A DNA stretch of 64,000 bases from an uncultured Flavobacteriaceae bacterium (GCA_947494715.1 CANLWG010000005.1:1-64000); one strand, 5' to 3'. Numbered from the stretch's first letter, positions 44,016 through 53,687 are shown. The notes: generated from the sequence alone by a model not told the origin. A program made the numbers and translations.

Positions 44016-46382
44016 CTACTCATTACGCAACGCCTTGACAGGGTTTATTTTGGCAGCTCTTAAGGCCTGTAAACTAACGGTGAACAGAGACACCAAAACT
44101 GCTCCTATTCCGGCAATTATAAAGTAACTAACTCTAAGGTCTGCCCGGTAGGCAAATTGGGACAACCAATCCTTGGTCAGCAAAAATGCAATAGGAAGAC
44201 CTAAACCAATTGCTATTAAAACAAGCTTTACGAATTCGGATGAAATAAGGACCACCACGGAGGAGCTGCTCTGCCCCAAGGTCTTTCTGATACCTATCTC
44301 TTTTCTTCTTCTTGCAGTTGAAAATATAGCCAGGCCTAGTAGGCCGAGACATGAGATTAATATGGCAAGACCTGCAAAGTATCTTGAAAGTATGGCTATC
44401 CTGCGCTCCGAAGCATATTGAACTTCGTAGTTTTGGTCCAAGAATTTAAAATCGAACGGGAAACCGGGGTTAAAAGATGCATAAAATTCTTTTAGTCCAG
44501 ACAGGGTCTGTTGTTCCCTTCCCTTTTCAAGTTTTAACATAATATTATTGGTCCAAGAAGGTGCAAAGCGCAACAATGACGGCTTTACAACTTCATGTAT
44601 GGATTCAAAATTAAAATTAGAAACCACACCAACTATCTTCATATCGGATCCCCAGAACCTGATGGTCTTTCCGATGGGGTCTGTTATACCCATATGTTCG
44701 ATTGCCGTCTCATTGAATATTATCGACTGGGATTCCGCTCCAAAATCATTTGAAAAAAACCTGCCTTGTTTCAGTTCCATACCCAAAGTTTCCATCATAC
44801 CCTCGTTTACCGCTATATTTTCGAATTGGGTCCTGTCATCGATTTGCTTACCCTCCCAATCCAAGTCATGTGTACTCATATTATGCGCACTTAAATCGTG
44901 ACCTATACTTGAAGCATTGATTACTCCCGGAAGTTCCCTGACCTCGGAAAGAAAAGTCGTAAGATTCTCGTCCGATGCGACTTTTCCCTCCCTATTGAAC
45001 CATATGATATTGTTGGAATCGTAACCAAGGTTTTGGGATAGAATAAATTGGATCTGTTTGTAAACTACGATGACACTCAATATGAGAATGGTCGATATGG
45101 AGAACTGAAAGACGACCAGCCCTTTTCTGAGCCACGACTCCCCTTTGGAATTTTCCGATACTCCCTTGATTCCCAATGCGGGGTTGATTTTGGATAGGTA
45201 TATAGCGGGATAAACGCCCGATAAAAAAGCGGTTAACAAAGTGATAATGAGGAGCCCCGATATTACGGTCCAATTTAGTTCTAGGGCCAATGGTTTTCCG
45301 GTAATCCGGTTGAATTCCGGAAGCAGAAGAGACACCAGTAACGATGCTACTATCAAGGCAATTAAAATGACCCCTATGGATTCTATTAAAAACTGTAACC
45401 CCAGTACTTTTCTGCCCGACCCCATTACCTTCTTGATACCGATTTCCTTGATCCGTATGGAAGAATTGGCAGTGGTAAGGTTGATAAAATTGATACAGGC
45501 GATAAGCATTATAAAAAAGGCAATGATGGAAAAAAGCTTTACATAGACTATTCTACCACCCACCTGTATTCCGTTTTCATACTTTCCCAATAAATACTTT
45601 TCCGAGTATTTTTTTAGAAATGGCGTTCTATGAAGTATTTGCCCATTGGATTTATCCCTGACATAGGCCGAAAGTTTTTCATTGAGCCTGTCAATATTAG
45701 AATTGTCCTTCAGCAGTACATAGGTATAGGTAATGGAATTCTGCCACTCCAAGACCCAGGGGTTGTCATCTTTATAGCGTTCGTAACTGAGCAGAAAGTC
45801 GAATTGCTCGGTGGAATAAGAGGGAATGTCTTGGAATACTCCCGACACAATATATTTTTCATTGTGCTGGAAATCTATGGATTTTCCTAGGGCATTGTCC
45901 ACGGAATTGAACATTTTCTGGGCAAGACTTCTGGATATTACTATCGAATTCCTGTTCTCCAAAACAATATCCTTGGATCCCTCAAGGAGTTCATAGGAAA
46001 ATATGTTGAGAAAATCCTTGCCCACATACCGGCCGACGGCTTTTATATTTTTATCATCAGCAGATAATGTTATATCATTTGGAATTTTTCTCGCTGTGGC
46101 CGCATAGGCTACTTCGGGGATATCTTGCATCATAGCCTCGGCCATAGGCCCCGATGAGTATTCAGAGGTCGTTATGGAATTAGCCTGTTGTACATTTTCC
46201 ATGACCTGATAGATGCGGCTATCGTTTACATGGAATTTGTCCACCTTAAATTCATCGAGTACCCAAAGTGTAATCAAGAAAACACAGGTCAACCCTGTCG
46301 AAAGACCTAATAGATTAATGAAAAAGGGTTTACTGTTCTTTTTGATATTTCTAAAGAAAATTTTGAGGAAATGATTAAACAT
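44016..46382 (-). CDS. ABC transporter permease, FtsX/MacB type
   Basis: A 788-residue inner-membrane protein with two MacB-like halves. An N-terminal helix (about 21-43) is followed by a periplasmic core, a first FtsX domain (three helices about 285-400), a second periplasmic core, and a second FtsX domain ending KINPVKALRNE. Repeats such as SIRIKEIGIKKVMGSG and RRRKEIGIRKTLGQSS are typical. In Bacteroidota such tandem permeases export peptides or small molecules with a separate ATPase, which is not next to it. It lies beside the stub of a second permease. Confidence 0.88.
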   Translation of the reverse strand: MFNHFLKIFFRNIKKNSKPFFINLLGLSTGLTCVFLITLWVLDEFKVDKFHVNDSRIYQVMENVQQANSITTSEYSSGPMAEAMMQDIPEVAYAATARKIPNDITLSADDKNIKAVGRYVGKDFLNIFSYELLEGSKDIVLENRNSIVISRSLAQKMFNSVDNALGKSIDFQHNEKYIVSGVFQDIPSYSTEQFDFLLSYERYKDDNPWVLEWQNSITYTYVLLKDNSNIDRLNEKLSAYVRDKSNGQILHRTPFLKKYSEKYLLGKYENGIQVGGRIVYVKLFSIIAFFIMLIACINFINLTTANSSIRIKEIGIKKVMGSGRKVLGLQFLIESIGVILIALIVASLLVSLLLPEFNRITGKPLALELNWTVISGLLIITLLTAFLSGVYPAIYLSKINPALGIKGVSENSKGESWLRKGLVVFQFSISTILILSVIVVYKQIQFILSQNLGYDSNNIIWFNREGKVASDENLTTFLSEVRELPGVINASSIGHDLSAHNMSTHDLDWEGKQIDDRTQFENIAVNEGMMETLGMELKQGRFFSNDFGAESQSIIFNETAIEHMGITDPIGKTIRFWGSDMKIVGVVSNFNFESIHEVVKPSLLRFAPSWTNNIMLKLEKGREQQTLSGLKEFYASFNPGFPFDFKFLDQNYEVQYASERRIAILSRYFAGLAILISCLGLLGLAIFSTARRRKEIGIRKTLGQSSSSVVVLISSEFVKLVLIAIGLGLPIAFLLTKDWLSQFAYRADLRVSYFIIAGIGAVLVSLFTVSLQALRAAKINPVKALRNE

Positions 46383-46477
46383 ATTTTTATGATTGAGATT
46401 TTTTAGTGCATTTAGTTCTGCTTCAAAAATAACCCTGAAAATTTCATAGCCTTTTCATTGTACCGATCATTGTTTAG

Positions 46478-46609
46478 CTAGTGGGTTACATAAAGCACTT
46501 TAATAAGACAGCTCACTATGCCGATGGAACGCCCCAAAATATTTTGGAATGAAATTTCCTTGTCTCTTAGAATGTTGCGCCAAGCTATTTTAGGATGATT
46601 TTTAAACAT
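46478..46609 (-). pseudogene. Stub of a second FtsX-type permease
   Basis: A 43-residue frame on the minus strand begins MFKNHPKIAWRNILRDKEIS and continues FQNILGRSIGIVSCL before a stop. This matches the N-terminal helix region of FtsX/MacB permeases (compare MFNHFLKIFFRNIKKNSKPF in the neighbouring gene). The rest of the gene is gone, so it looks like the remains of a tandem permease pair reduced by deletion. Confidence 0.6.
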
Positions 46610-46719
46610 CGTTTTTCGTTTTTTGATGATAACGGGAAAACCTCTCGATGAACGATCCTTTAGGGATTTGCCAATGAAAGTATTTCATACTTTTTGCACC
46701 TAAATCTATGCCAAAATTT

Positions 46720-46744
46720 TAATTTATTGATTATCAATAAATTA
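46720..46744 (+). repeat. A+T-rich perfect inverted repeat
   Basis: TAATTTATTGA and TCAATAAATTA (11 bp each) surround TTA in the 418-bp spacer before the AraC gene. It could be an operator. No other feature is seen in 46610-47027 apart from a TATATTTG box at 46991-46998 that may start the AraC transcript. Confidence 0.4.
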
Positions 46745-47027
46745 CATTATAATTTTTTTTAAACTGTAAAATAATTGTACATGAAGTGTCCAACATTTTT
46801 ACGGAGTTTTTGAAGTATGTGAGTGAGAGGATAAGTCTTCAAAAATTGATAGGTTGCAATTTTGATAAACGAACCTTTCTTGAGAAACAAATAGAAACTT
46901 CCCAATCTGCTCATTAGGTTGTTTTCCCGAAACAATAGGAACTCATAACATATAATAATTTGGGAGGCTATTTTTTGTTAAATCAATATTTATATTTGAA
47001 ATTATATGATGCAACCATGACTGAAAA

Positions 47028-47843
47028 ATGATTTTCAACCAATACCAAATCCCTGATCGGTTAGAGAAATATGTAGCCGACTTACTATATCACAAAGACT
47101 ATTATCCTAAGCACGAAAAGGATAAATACCTGCCAGATGGTACCATTAATTTAGTCTTCGAGCTGACGGATAATCCTAAATTCATTTACGATAATTCGAT
47201 AGGCACAAAGAAACAGGAATGTAAAGATGTTTGGTTTTCAGGCGTATTGAAGGATTATATTACCATAAGCAGTCATCACGAAGAAATGATGGTATTGGTC
47301 TTTAAACCGGGCTCAGGATTTCCACTGATTCATCGAGATGTCTCAAAGTTCACCAATCAAGTAGTGCCTGCCGAACAAGTTTTTGCTAATAATATCCTTG
47401 ATTTGTTACAGGAACTGAAATTGCCAACTACACCTGAAGAAAAATTCCTGGCCATTGAAAAATGGTTGGATAGTCAACTATCTGAAGACGACTTTTATCT
47501 TAAAGTCATACGTTATGCCATCGAAGCCATTGAAAATTCGCCTACGCAAATCAATCTTTCAGAACTCTCAGATAAGTTGGGCTATTCCCAAAAACAGTTT
47601 ATTCAATTGTTCAGAAAGTATGTGGGCTTGACACCTAAGCAATTCCACAGGATTGTTCGCTTCAATGAGATATTGGCTGCCGTAGAAAACCAAGAAACCA
47701 TCTCTTGGACTATTGTTGCCGCTGACTGCGGTTATTTTGACCAAGCACATTTTATAAAGGACTTCCAGTCGTTCTCTGGCATAAACCCCAAGAAATACCT
47801 GAGTGACATTGAAGACTACCCCAATTTTCTACCTGTAAAATAG
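47028..47843 (+). CDS. AraC family transcriptional regulator
   Basis: A 271-residue regulator. The N-terminal half (YVADLLYHKDYYPKHEKDKYLPDGTINLVFEL) is the sensing domain common in Bacteroidota AraC proteins (DUF6597-like). The C-terminal 100 residues hold two HTH motifs (LSELSDKLGYSQKQFIQLFRK and IVAADCGYFDQAHFIKDFQS). It heads a run of small rightward genes that it may control. The effector is unknown. Confidence 0.88.
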   Translation: MIFNQYQIPDRLEKYVADLLYHKDYYPKHEKDKYLPDGTINLVFELTDNPKFIYDNSIGTKKQECKDVWFSGVLKDYITISSHHEEMMVLVFKPGSGFPLIHRDVSKFTNQVVPAEQVFANNILDLLQELKLPTTPEEKFLAIEKWLDSQLSEDDFYLKVIRYAIEAIENSPTQINLSELSDKLGYSQKQFIQLFRKYVGLTPKQFHRIVRFNEILAAVENQETISWTIVAADCGYFDQAHFIKDFQSFSGINPKKYLSDIEDYPNFLPVK

Positions 47844-47945
47844 GAGTTGATTTGCTCAAATAAAATCAACGGGTAAATTTTTTACAATTTTTAGAACAGT
47901 ACTTCCTATTTCTTTGTGGTGTATTAATCATCTAAATCAAAAATT

Positions 47946-48353
47946 ATGGAAACTATGTACATTAACCATATTGCAGTCGTTGTCTGCGCGGTTTTGAATT
48001 TAGCAGTCGGCGCACTATGGTATAGCCCGGCACTTTTTTATAAGGCCTGGAAAAAAGAAAACGGTCTGACCGATGCTGATTTTGAAAATACCAATATGGG
48101 TAAACTCTACGGTATCAGTTTTATTTTGGCACTCATAATGTCCTATAATATGGCTTTCTTTCTGGGCGATGCCAACACGGATTGGATATGGGGGATGTCA
48201 GCAGGATTTTTTACAGGCTTTGGGTTCTGTGCAATGATATTTACTGCCATTGCGCTGTTCGAGAAAAAGTCGTGGAAGTACATTTTCATCAATAGCGGCT
48301 ACATCATTTTTTACTTCACCTTAATCGGATTCGTATTGGGAATCTGGCGATAA
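47946..48353 (+). CDS. DUF1761 family membrane protein
   Basis: A 135-residue protein with four predicted transmembrane helices and the DUF1761 pattern (NHIAVVVCAVLNLAVGALWYSP, then FYKAWKKENGLTDADF). The function is unknown. It follows the AraC gene by about 100 bp and precedes a beta-propeller gene by 13 bp. Confidence 0.82.
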   Translation: METMYINHIAVVVCAVLNLAVGALWYSPALFYKAWKKENGLTDADFENTNMGKLYGISFILALIMSYNMAFFLGDANTDWIWGMSAGFFTGFGFCAMIFTAIALFEKKSWKYIFINSGYIIFYFTLIGFVLGIWR

Positions 48354-48366
48354 AATCCAGGAAACT

Positions 48367-49281
48367 ATGAAACAAATACTATTCATAATAAGTTTAGCCC
48401 TTGCCATCGTAAGTTGTAAGGCACAACAGAAAATTGCCTATAACGTATTGGAAGATGCCGCCACCCAAGATTATGAGGTTTATGTGATGGATGTAGATGG
48501 CAAGAATGCAAAGAACATTACCAATTCAAAATCGGTGGATTGGGTGTATGACAGCTTTCGCGAAAAAGTTTATTTTCTTTCAGACCGTGGCGACTGTTTC
48601 CGATGTTTGTATCTCTATGAAATGAATGCAGAGGGAAACAATGTTAGAAAAATAACAAGTTTCAAACTTGCAGATAGTTGGCTGAGCAGCCGAAAGAACG
48701 GCACCGAGTTTATCGTTAAGCCCGCCGAATCTAAAGATGCTACATTTTATATCATTAACCTTGATGGTGAAGTACTGCAAAAAGTAAGCGTTGACTTGTC
48801 CTACGCTAACGACCCGACCTTTTCGCCAGACGGAAAACAAATTGTTTTCCGCGGAAGCGATAAAACTTCACCTAGAGAACTCGGCTTTACGGATGCGCTA
48901 TATGTAATGGATTTGCAATCCAAGAAAATGAAAAAAATAACTACCCATCCCGATGAAGGTGCTGGTAAGCAATGGACAGGTTATCTTGCCGCTGCACCAC
49001 GATGGCGTGCTGATGGAAAGATTTCTTTCGCTTCAAAGCGTGATAATAACTACGATATCTATCTCATCAATCCCGACGGAACGGAAATGGAATCTGTGAC
49101 ACCTTTGGAAAACAATCAGGTCTATCATCATTGGAACGAAAAGGGCGAACTAGTCTTTGAAGCCTCTATGAACAATCATTCAGGTTACGAACTTTATAAG
49201 AGAACTACAGACGGAAATGTCATCCAGCTGACCGATGATAACGCAGAGCAATACGCACCCGTTTTTGTCAAATCCAAATAA
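48367..49281 (+). CDS. TolB-like beta-propeller lipoprotein
   Basis: A 304-residue lipoprotein (MKQILFIISLALAIVSCKAQQ) with PD40/WD40-like repeats: YEVYVMDVDGKNAKNIT, DPTFSPDGKQIVFRGSD, RWRADGKISFASKRDNNYDIYLINPDG, and YELYKRTTDGNVIQLTDDNAEQYAPVF. TolB-like propellers bind partners in the periplasm or at the surface; no enzyme domain is attached. It starts 13 bp after the DUF1761 gene and ends 9 bp before the next. Confidence 0.82.
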   Translation: MKQILFIISLALAIVSCKAQQKIAYNVLEDAATQDYEVYVMDVDGKNAKNITNSKSVDWVYDSFREKVYFLSDRGDCFRCLYLYEMNAEGNNVRKITSFKLADSWLSSRKNGTEFIVKPAESKDATFYIINLDGEVLQKVSVDLSYANDPTFSPDGKQIVFRGSDKTSPRELGFTDALYVMDLQSKKMKKITTHPDEGAGKQWTGYLAAAPRWRADGKISFASKRDNNYDIYLINPDGTEMESVTPLENNQVYHHWNEKGELVFEASMNNHSGYELYKRTTDGNVIQLTDDNAEQYAPVFVKSK

Positions 49282-49290
49282 TCCATAGCT

Positions 49291-49704
49291 ATGGAGACCG
49301 CAGGCTATTCGAAAACACCACTCGCTAAAAAATTGGGCATCAAAGATGGCTACGTCATAATGGTGGTCAACGAACCTGAACATTATATGAGCTTGTTCAG
49401 TGACTTTCCAGAGAACATTGAAAGAAAGAAAAAACTGGATTCAGAAAGCTTTGACTTCATCCACATTTTTGTCCAGAATCACGCGGAACTTGAACGCATC
49501 GTTCAAGTGGTCAAGCCAGCGTTGAAAAAAACCGGAATACTTTGGGTGAGCTGGCCAAAAGGGACATCAAAAATCCAATCAGAGCTGAAACGCGAACCAA
49601 TAAGAGAACACTTGCTCAAGACAGAACTGGTTGATATCAAAGTCTGTGCGGTAGATGAAGACTGGTCTGGACTCAAGTTTATGTATCGGAAAGAAAACCG
49701 TTAA
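49291..49704 (+). CDS. DUF3052-like protein
   Basis: A 137-residue soluble protein with the pattern of DUF3052 proteins: GYSKTPLAKKLGIKDGY at the N-terminus, FDFIHIFVQNHAELE, KKTGILWVSWPKGTSK and ELVDIKVCAVDEDWSGLKFMYRK. The function is unknown. It is part of the AraC-led run. Confidence 0.78.
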   Translation: METAGYSKTPLAKKLGIKDGYVIMVVNEPEHYMSLFSDFPENIERKKKLDSESFDFIHIFVQNHAELERIVQVVKPALKKTGILWVSWPKGTSKIQSELKREPIREHLLKTELVDIKVCAVDEDWSGLKFMYRKENR

Positions 49705-49783
49705 TCACAAACACATATTAAAAATCAAAAGGTCAGAAACACTGGCCCTAGCACACTATTATCAAATTTTAAAAACAAATCAA

Positions 49784-50353
49784 ATGGCTAAAACATCACA
49801 AGAAATTGAAACGGAATTTATCGAAGGCATCAAAAAGCAAACCGGAAAATCATTAGGTGACTGGATGTCACATCTTAAAACAACTGGCCTTTCCAAAAGA
49901 AACGAATTGCTCAATTGGCTCAAGGAAAATGAAGGTTTCCGCCATCAGGACGCTTCCTTATTGGCCGGCATCTATGTCAATGGCGGTAAACCCGTATATG
50001 CAAAGTCTTCTGACCTTCTAGAAAATCAGTTCAACAAAAAGGAACATTTACGACCGCTCTACGATAAGTTGATGGAAAAGATTTTAAAAACACTTCCAGA
50101 AACAAGAGTGGAAGCCAAGAAAACCTACGTATCTCTTAACGCAAAGCGGGAATATGCAGCAATAGGAATCAAGTCCAAAGAAATCCGCCTGGCGATAGAT
50201 TTAGAGGGTGAACCAGATGGTGGTAAATTCGTCAAACAAACAGGTATTGGTTGTATGCCCCGTATTTCGCATATGGTGAAGCTCACTGAAATTTCTCAGA
50301 TTACAAATGACTTATTGGAAAATACGGCAATAGCTTTTGTAAAAATGAAATAG
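49784..50353 (+). CDS. DUF4287/DUF5655 domain protein
   Basis: A 189-residue protein. The N-terminal half (ETEFIEGIKKQTGKSLGDWM, then LKENEGFRHQDASLLAGIY) looks like DUF4287. The C-terminal half (LRPLYDKLMEKILKTLPETRVEAKKTYVSL ... YAAIGIKSKEIRLAIDL) looks like DUF5655, a fold shared with proteins that handle nucleic acids. The ATG at 49784 is preferred to a start at 49655 inside the preceding gene. It is the last gene of the AraC-led run. Confidence 0.75.
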   Translation: MAKTSQEIETEFIEGIKKQTGKSLGDWMSHLKTTGLSKRNELLNWLKENEGFRHQDASLLAGIYVNGGKPVYAKSSDLLENQFNKKEHLRPLYDKLMEKILKTLPETRVEAKKTYVSLNAKREYAAIGIKSKEIRLAIDLEGEPDGGKFVKQTGIGCMPRISHMVKLTEISQITNDLLENTAIAFVKMK

Positions 50354-50416
50354 GCAAATTTTGACACTTTTGAAAGCGGACTTAATTCACAATTTTGGCT
50401 GGGGAATGAAGAGTTT

Positions 50417-50450
50417 CCTTCCCGTCCCGATAGCTATCGGGACGGGAAGG
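50417..50450 (+). repeat. 34-bp perfect palindrome
   Basis: CCTTCCCGTCCCGATAG is followed with no spacer by its exact reverse complement. Its centre CCCGATAGCTATCGGG is a form that recurs as an intergenic palindrome in flavobacterial genomes as far as I recall. It would make a very stable hairpin but has no T-run. It abuts the first copy of the dispersed repeat. Confidence 0.75.
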
Positions 50451-50585
50451 GTTAACGCAATGGAAAGATAAAAACTGGGGATTGTGTTCAAGACATTTTT
50501 AGTGAAGGGCTGCCTGTCGAAATGAAGTGCTTGCCTGCCTTTTTTCGGCATGCAATCGTGGAATGTAGGGGAATGGGCTGAATGG
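50444..50585 (+). repeat. Dispersed degenerate repeat, copy A
   Basis: Shares GGGAAGGGTTAACG, then AATGGAAAG, then GATTGTGT(T/C)CAA with copy B at 52.25 kb, and the GGGGAATG(G/T)GCTGA end with copies C and D near 58 kb. It reads CVQDIFSEGLPVEM in one frame, equivalent to the other copies, which hints at decayed gene tails. Confidence 0.55.
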
Positions 50586-50632
50586 ATTCCACTATTGAAT
50601 AGTAATTTCAATAGGATTCTACGGGTGAGTAA

Positions 50633-52120
50633 TTAGTTTCCTATTTCCACTATCATCTTTTTGGAATTTACATTCTCAGGTTCTAATTCTAATGACTTTT
50701 TGTAGCTTATTAAAGCAGCTTCTGTTTGTCCTTTTTTAAATAGGGCATCACCTAAACCACTATGAGATTTTCCAGAAGGAAATTTGGCAACCATAATCTT
50801 ATAAACTAGAATGGATTTATCCACTTGATTTTCACTTAAAATTCGAGCCCTTAAAAACTCTAAGACTTCCTCAGATTTTATCGGTAGTTCAGAAATCAAG
50901 AGTTTAAGTATTTTCACTGCAGATTTTTCTTGATTTTGTTCAAATAATTTATATGATAAACGGGCCAATTCCCATTGGTCAGAAAAGTTGTAGGTATCAA
51001 AAGAGTCCTGTTTTAGTTGCTTGTAAAGCGTAATTCCTTTATCGACATCGTCATATGTTATTTCCCTTATGGTCATATACACAGATTTTTGTGGGATTTT
51101 ATAATCTTCGTTTTTTAATATATTAGAAATAGCCCCTCTTATCTCGTCAATCTTCAAGCTTTTGCTGTTTGTCATTAAAATAATCATTGTTTTTTCTTGC
51201 AGATTGTAATGTACAATTGATTCATAATTTATAGAAGAACCGTGATGCGTATAAATCATCAATTTTCCGTTTTCAAAACTGCTGTTGCCGAGTGCGGATT
51301 GACTTTCCTGGGAATACGTATCAAATAGTTGATTCAATGATTCCTTAGAAATCAATTTATACGACATCAGCGCATTTGACCACTTGGACAAATCATCTAT
51401 TGAAGGGCAGACAGAGCCTGACATTTTCAATTCTAATTTTTCATCGTTTACATAGTTACTATTGAATGCTCTTACAAAATTTGGATTATCATACTGATGG
51501 TCAACCACAGAACTATTCATTTCAAGAGGACGGAAAATATTTTCCTTCACGAACATATTGAAAGTTTTACCGGTTAGCTTTTCTATAATTCGCTTTTGTA
51601 AAAAATTATTATTGTTGCTGTATAAATATCCGTTTCCAGGTTCAAATTCCAATGATTTCAGATTTCTTAAATCTTCAAAGACATCTTTATCACTATGCAC
51701 ATTTTGCCAATCTACCGATGGTAATCCGCTACTATACTTTAAAAGGTGTTTCACACTAACGTCCTCTGACCAATCTGGTAGACCTAAGTCAAATTTAGAT
51801 AGCTTATCACCTAAATCAAGCAGGCCTTTTTCCTTTAACATCATTATACCTACTGCGCTAAATTCTTTAGATATAGAACCAATGTCAAATATTGAAGCTT
51901 TGTTGAGATGATGGGCCTTGCTGCCATCTGTGAAACCTTTTTCGGTACGGTAAATAATAGTATCCCCTTTGACAACCAAAGCATTACCGTTAAAAATCCC
52001 CCTCTTATGACAAATTTCAATTAATGAATCAATTTTGGTAGTATAACTATTTTGAGACGATAGTTGTACGGTAAATAAAATTAAAAGGGCCAGGATAGAA
52101 TTAAACGCGGTTTTATGCAT
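50633..52120 (-). CDS. Serine hydrolase (beta-lactamase fold) with C-terminal TPR
   Basis: A 495-residue exported protein (signal peptide ending near VQLSSQ). The class C beta-lactamase/DD-peptidase-like domain has SISK near residue 80, the YSN motif in YLYSNNNNF and HHGSS for the third motif. The C-terminal 130 residues form tetratricopeptide repeats (SGLGDALFKKGQTEAALISYKKSLELEPEN). Such proteins hydrolyse D-amino-acid peptides or esters, and the repeat tail suggests a protein partner. It stands between repeat copies A and B. Confidence 0.86.
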   Translation of the reverse strand: MHKTAFNSILALLILFTVQLSSQNSYTTKIDSLIEICHKRGIFNGNALVVKGDTIIYRTEKGFTDGSKAHHLNKASIFDIGSISKEFSAVGIMMLKEKGLLDLGDKLSKFDLGLPDWSEDVSVKHLLKYSSGLPSVDWQNVHSDKDVFEDLRNLKSLEFEPGNGYLYSNNNNFLQKRIIEKLTGKTFNMFVKENIFRPLEMNSSVVDHQYDNPNFVRAFNSNYVNDEKLELKMSGSVCPSIDDLSKWSNALMSYKLISKESLNQLFDTYSQESQSALGNSSFENGKLMIYTHHGSSINYESIVHYNLQEKTMIILMTNSKSLKIDEIRGAISNILKNEDYKIPQKSVYMTIREITYDDVDKGITLYKQLKQDSFDTYNFSDQWELARLSYKLFEQNQEKSAVKILKLLISELPIKSEEVLEFLRARILSENQVDKSILVYKIMVAKFPSGKSHSGLGDALFKKGQTEAALISYKKSLELEPENVNSKKMIVEIGN

Positions 52121-52248
52121 ATAGTATTATGTGTTTATGTTAAGACGAAAGACACTTCAGTTTGTTACACAAAAGAAGCTCTACTTTTATGGGTCTACTT
52201 ATTTCTTGTTTTTGGCTCGGGAATGCAGTGTTACTTACCAGCCCAAGC

Positions 52249-52345
52249 GGGAAGGGTTAACGGAATGGAAAGCTAAAATTGAGGATTGTGTCCAATACCT
52301 TTGTAGTAAAGGACTGCCTCCCGAAATGTAGTGGAATGAGCTGAA
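52249..52345 (+). repeat. Dispersed degenerate repeat, copy B
   Basis: The best-preserved copy. One frame reads REGLTEWKAKIEDC and then VQYLCSKGLPPEM before a stop. It matches copy A at about three of four bases over its length, followed by the GGAATGAGCTGAACAG end. Confidence 0.55.
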
Positions 52346-52437
52346 CAGATTAGTTAGTTTTACCAATTAATTAGCTGTTAGTTTTCATCATATTTTCAAA
52401 CCCTTTACCTGTTAAACATTTCCCAATTAAAATTATA

Positions 52438-52490
52438 TTGGAACATTCATTCTAAAATAGTCTACATTTGTATTGGAACAAACGTTCTAA
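52438..52490 (+). promoter_or_regulatory. Promoter with twin TetR-type operators before the SDR gene
   Basis: GGAACATTCATTCTAA (52440-52455) and GGAACAAACGTTCTAA (52475-52490) are related inverted-repeat sites. Between them is TACATTTG (52463-52470), a -7 box, with TTG at 52438-52440 as a possible -33. Operators that overlap both promoter elements point to tight repression, most likely by the TetR protein encoded at 54.6 kb. Confidence 0.65.
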
Positions 52491-52512
52491 TATTAATTTA
52501 AACGATATATTT

Positions 52513-53268
52513 ATGAATGATTTAAAAGGAAAGATTGCCGTCGTAACGGGTGGTAATAGCGGAATAGGTTACGCAACTGCCAAGCGGTTCAAGCAAAGTG
52601 GTGCTACCGTGGCCATTTCGGGCCGCTCGAAGGAACGTGTCGAAAAGGCGTCCCGAGAACTGGGAACAAAGGGATATGTGGCAGATGTGTCCGACCTTCG
52701 GGCAATTGACGATTTAGTGTCGTCGGTCAAGGAAAATCTCGGAAAGGTAGATATCCTCTTCGTTAATGCGGGCATCTTCAAACCTGCGCCCGTGGGCCAG
52801 ATAACCGAGGAACTATTTGACCATCAGATGGGCATTAATTTTAAAGGTGCGGTCTTTACCATAGAAAAGTTTTTGCCGATTCTTAACGATGGGGCTTCCA
52901 TTATCAACCTGTCATCGGTCAATGCCTATACCGGTATGCCCAACACGGCGGTATATGCCGCTTCCAAGGCGGCGATGAATTCCTATACCCGTACAGCATC
53001 TACGGAACTAGCGCCTCGTAAGATTCGGGTAAACTCGGTAAACCCCGGACCCGTCAACACCCCCCTTTTCGGAAAGACGGGAATGGACGAGGAACAAATC
53101 AGCGGTTTCGCGGAAGCGTTCCAGAACCGCATACCGCTCAAACGTTTCGGTACACCAGAGGACATCGCCAAACTGGTCACATTCTTGGCCTCGGACGATG
53201 CTTCCTTCATTACCGGTGCGGAATACAATATAGATGGTGGGGTCATTATAAATCCGCTCTTATCGTGA
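52513..53268 (+). CDS. SDR family oxidoreductase
   Basis: A 251-residue classical short-chain dehydrogenase. The cofactor motif is TGGNSGIG near residue 15, NAG lies in LFVNAGIF, and the catalytic residues are Ser in INLSSVNAY and YAASK. The C-terminus GAEYNIDGGVI is typical of the 3-oxoacyl-reductase-like group. The substrate is unknown. ATG 52513 follows the operators; an upstream in-frame ATG at 52468 would lie inside the promoter. It is the first gene of a three-gene unit with DoxX and ABM. Confidence 0.9.
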   Translation: MNDLKGKIAVVTGGNSGIGYATAKRFKQSGATVAISGRSKERVEKASRELGTKGYVADVSDLRAIDDLVSSVKENLGKVDILFVNAGIFKPAPVGQITEELFDHQMGINFKGAVFTIEKFLPILNDGASIINLSSVNAYTGMPNTAVYAASKAAMNSYTRTASTELAPRKIRVNSVNPGPVNTPLFGKTGMDEEQISGFAEAFQNRIPLKRFGTPEDIAKLVTFLASDDASFITGAEYNIDGGVIINPLLS

Positions 53269-53273
53269 TTGCT

Positions 53274-53687
53274 ATGGAGGATACAGTAAAATTGGTTTCC
53301 CGAATTTTATTGGCGCTTATCTTCCTTTCCGCACTGATAGGAAAACTGACGGGCTTCGAAGGCACTATATCCTATATGAAAGCGAACGGTATGACGTTTT
53401 TTACCGAACTGTGGCTCATAGTTGCCATCCTTTTGCTTGGTTTTGGGTCGTTTTCGCTTTTGTCAGGAATTCAACTGAAATGGGGAATAGGTGCCCTGTT
53501 GCTCTTTCTGGTAACTGCGACCCTAATATTCCATTTCGATTTGTCGGACAAATCACAAATCATCCAAGTATTCAAAAACCTGGCAATTGCCGGTGGATTG
53601 CTGATGGTCTCGGTCACGGCACCCGGAAAATATACATTCAACAATTATTTCAAAAACAAAAAAAATGAAGACAATACATTTATTTAG
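53274..53687 (+). CDS. DoxX family membrane protein
   Basis: A 137-residue protein with four transmembrane helices of the DoxX type (KLVSRILLALIFLSALIGKL, GMTFFTELWLIVAILLLG). DoxX proteins are linked to redox and thiol stress. It starts 5 bp after the SDR stop and overlaps the next gene by 23 bp, so the three genes are one transcript. A GTG at 53265 could give a slightly longer product. Confidence 0.82.
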   Translation: MEDTVKLVSRILLALIFLSALIGKLTGFEGTISYMKANGMTFFTELWLIVAILLLGFGSFSLLSGIQLKWGIGALLLFLVTATLIFHFDLSDKSQIIQVFKNLAIAGGLLMVSVTAPGKYTFNNYFKNKKNEDNTFI

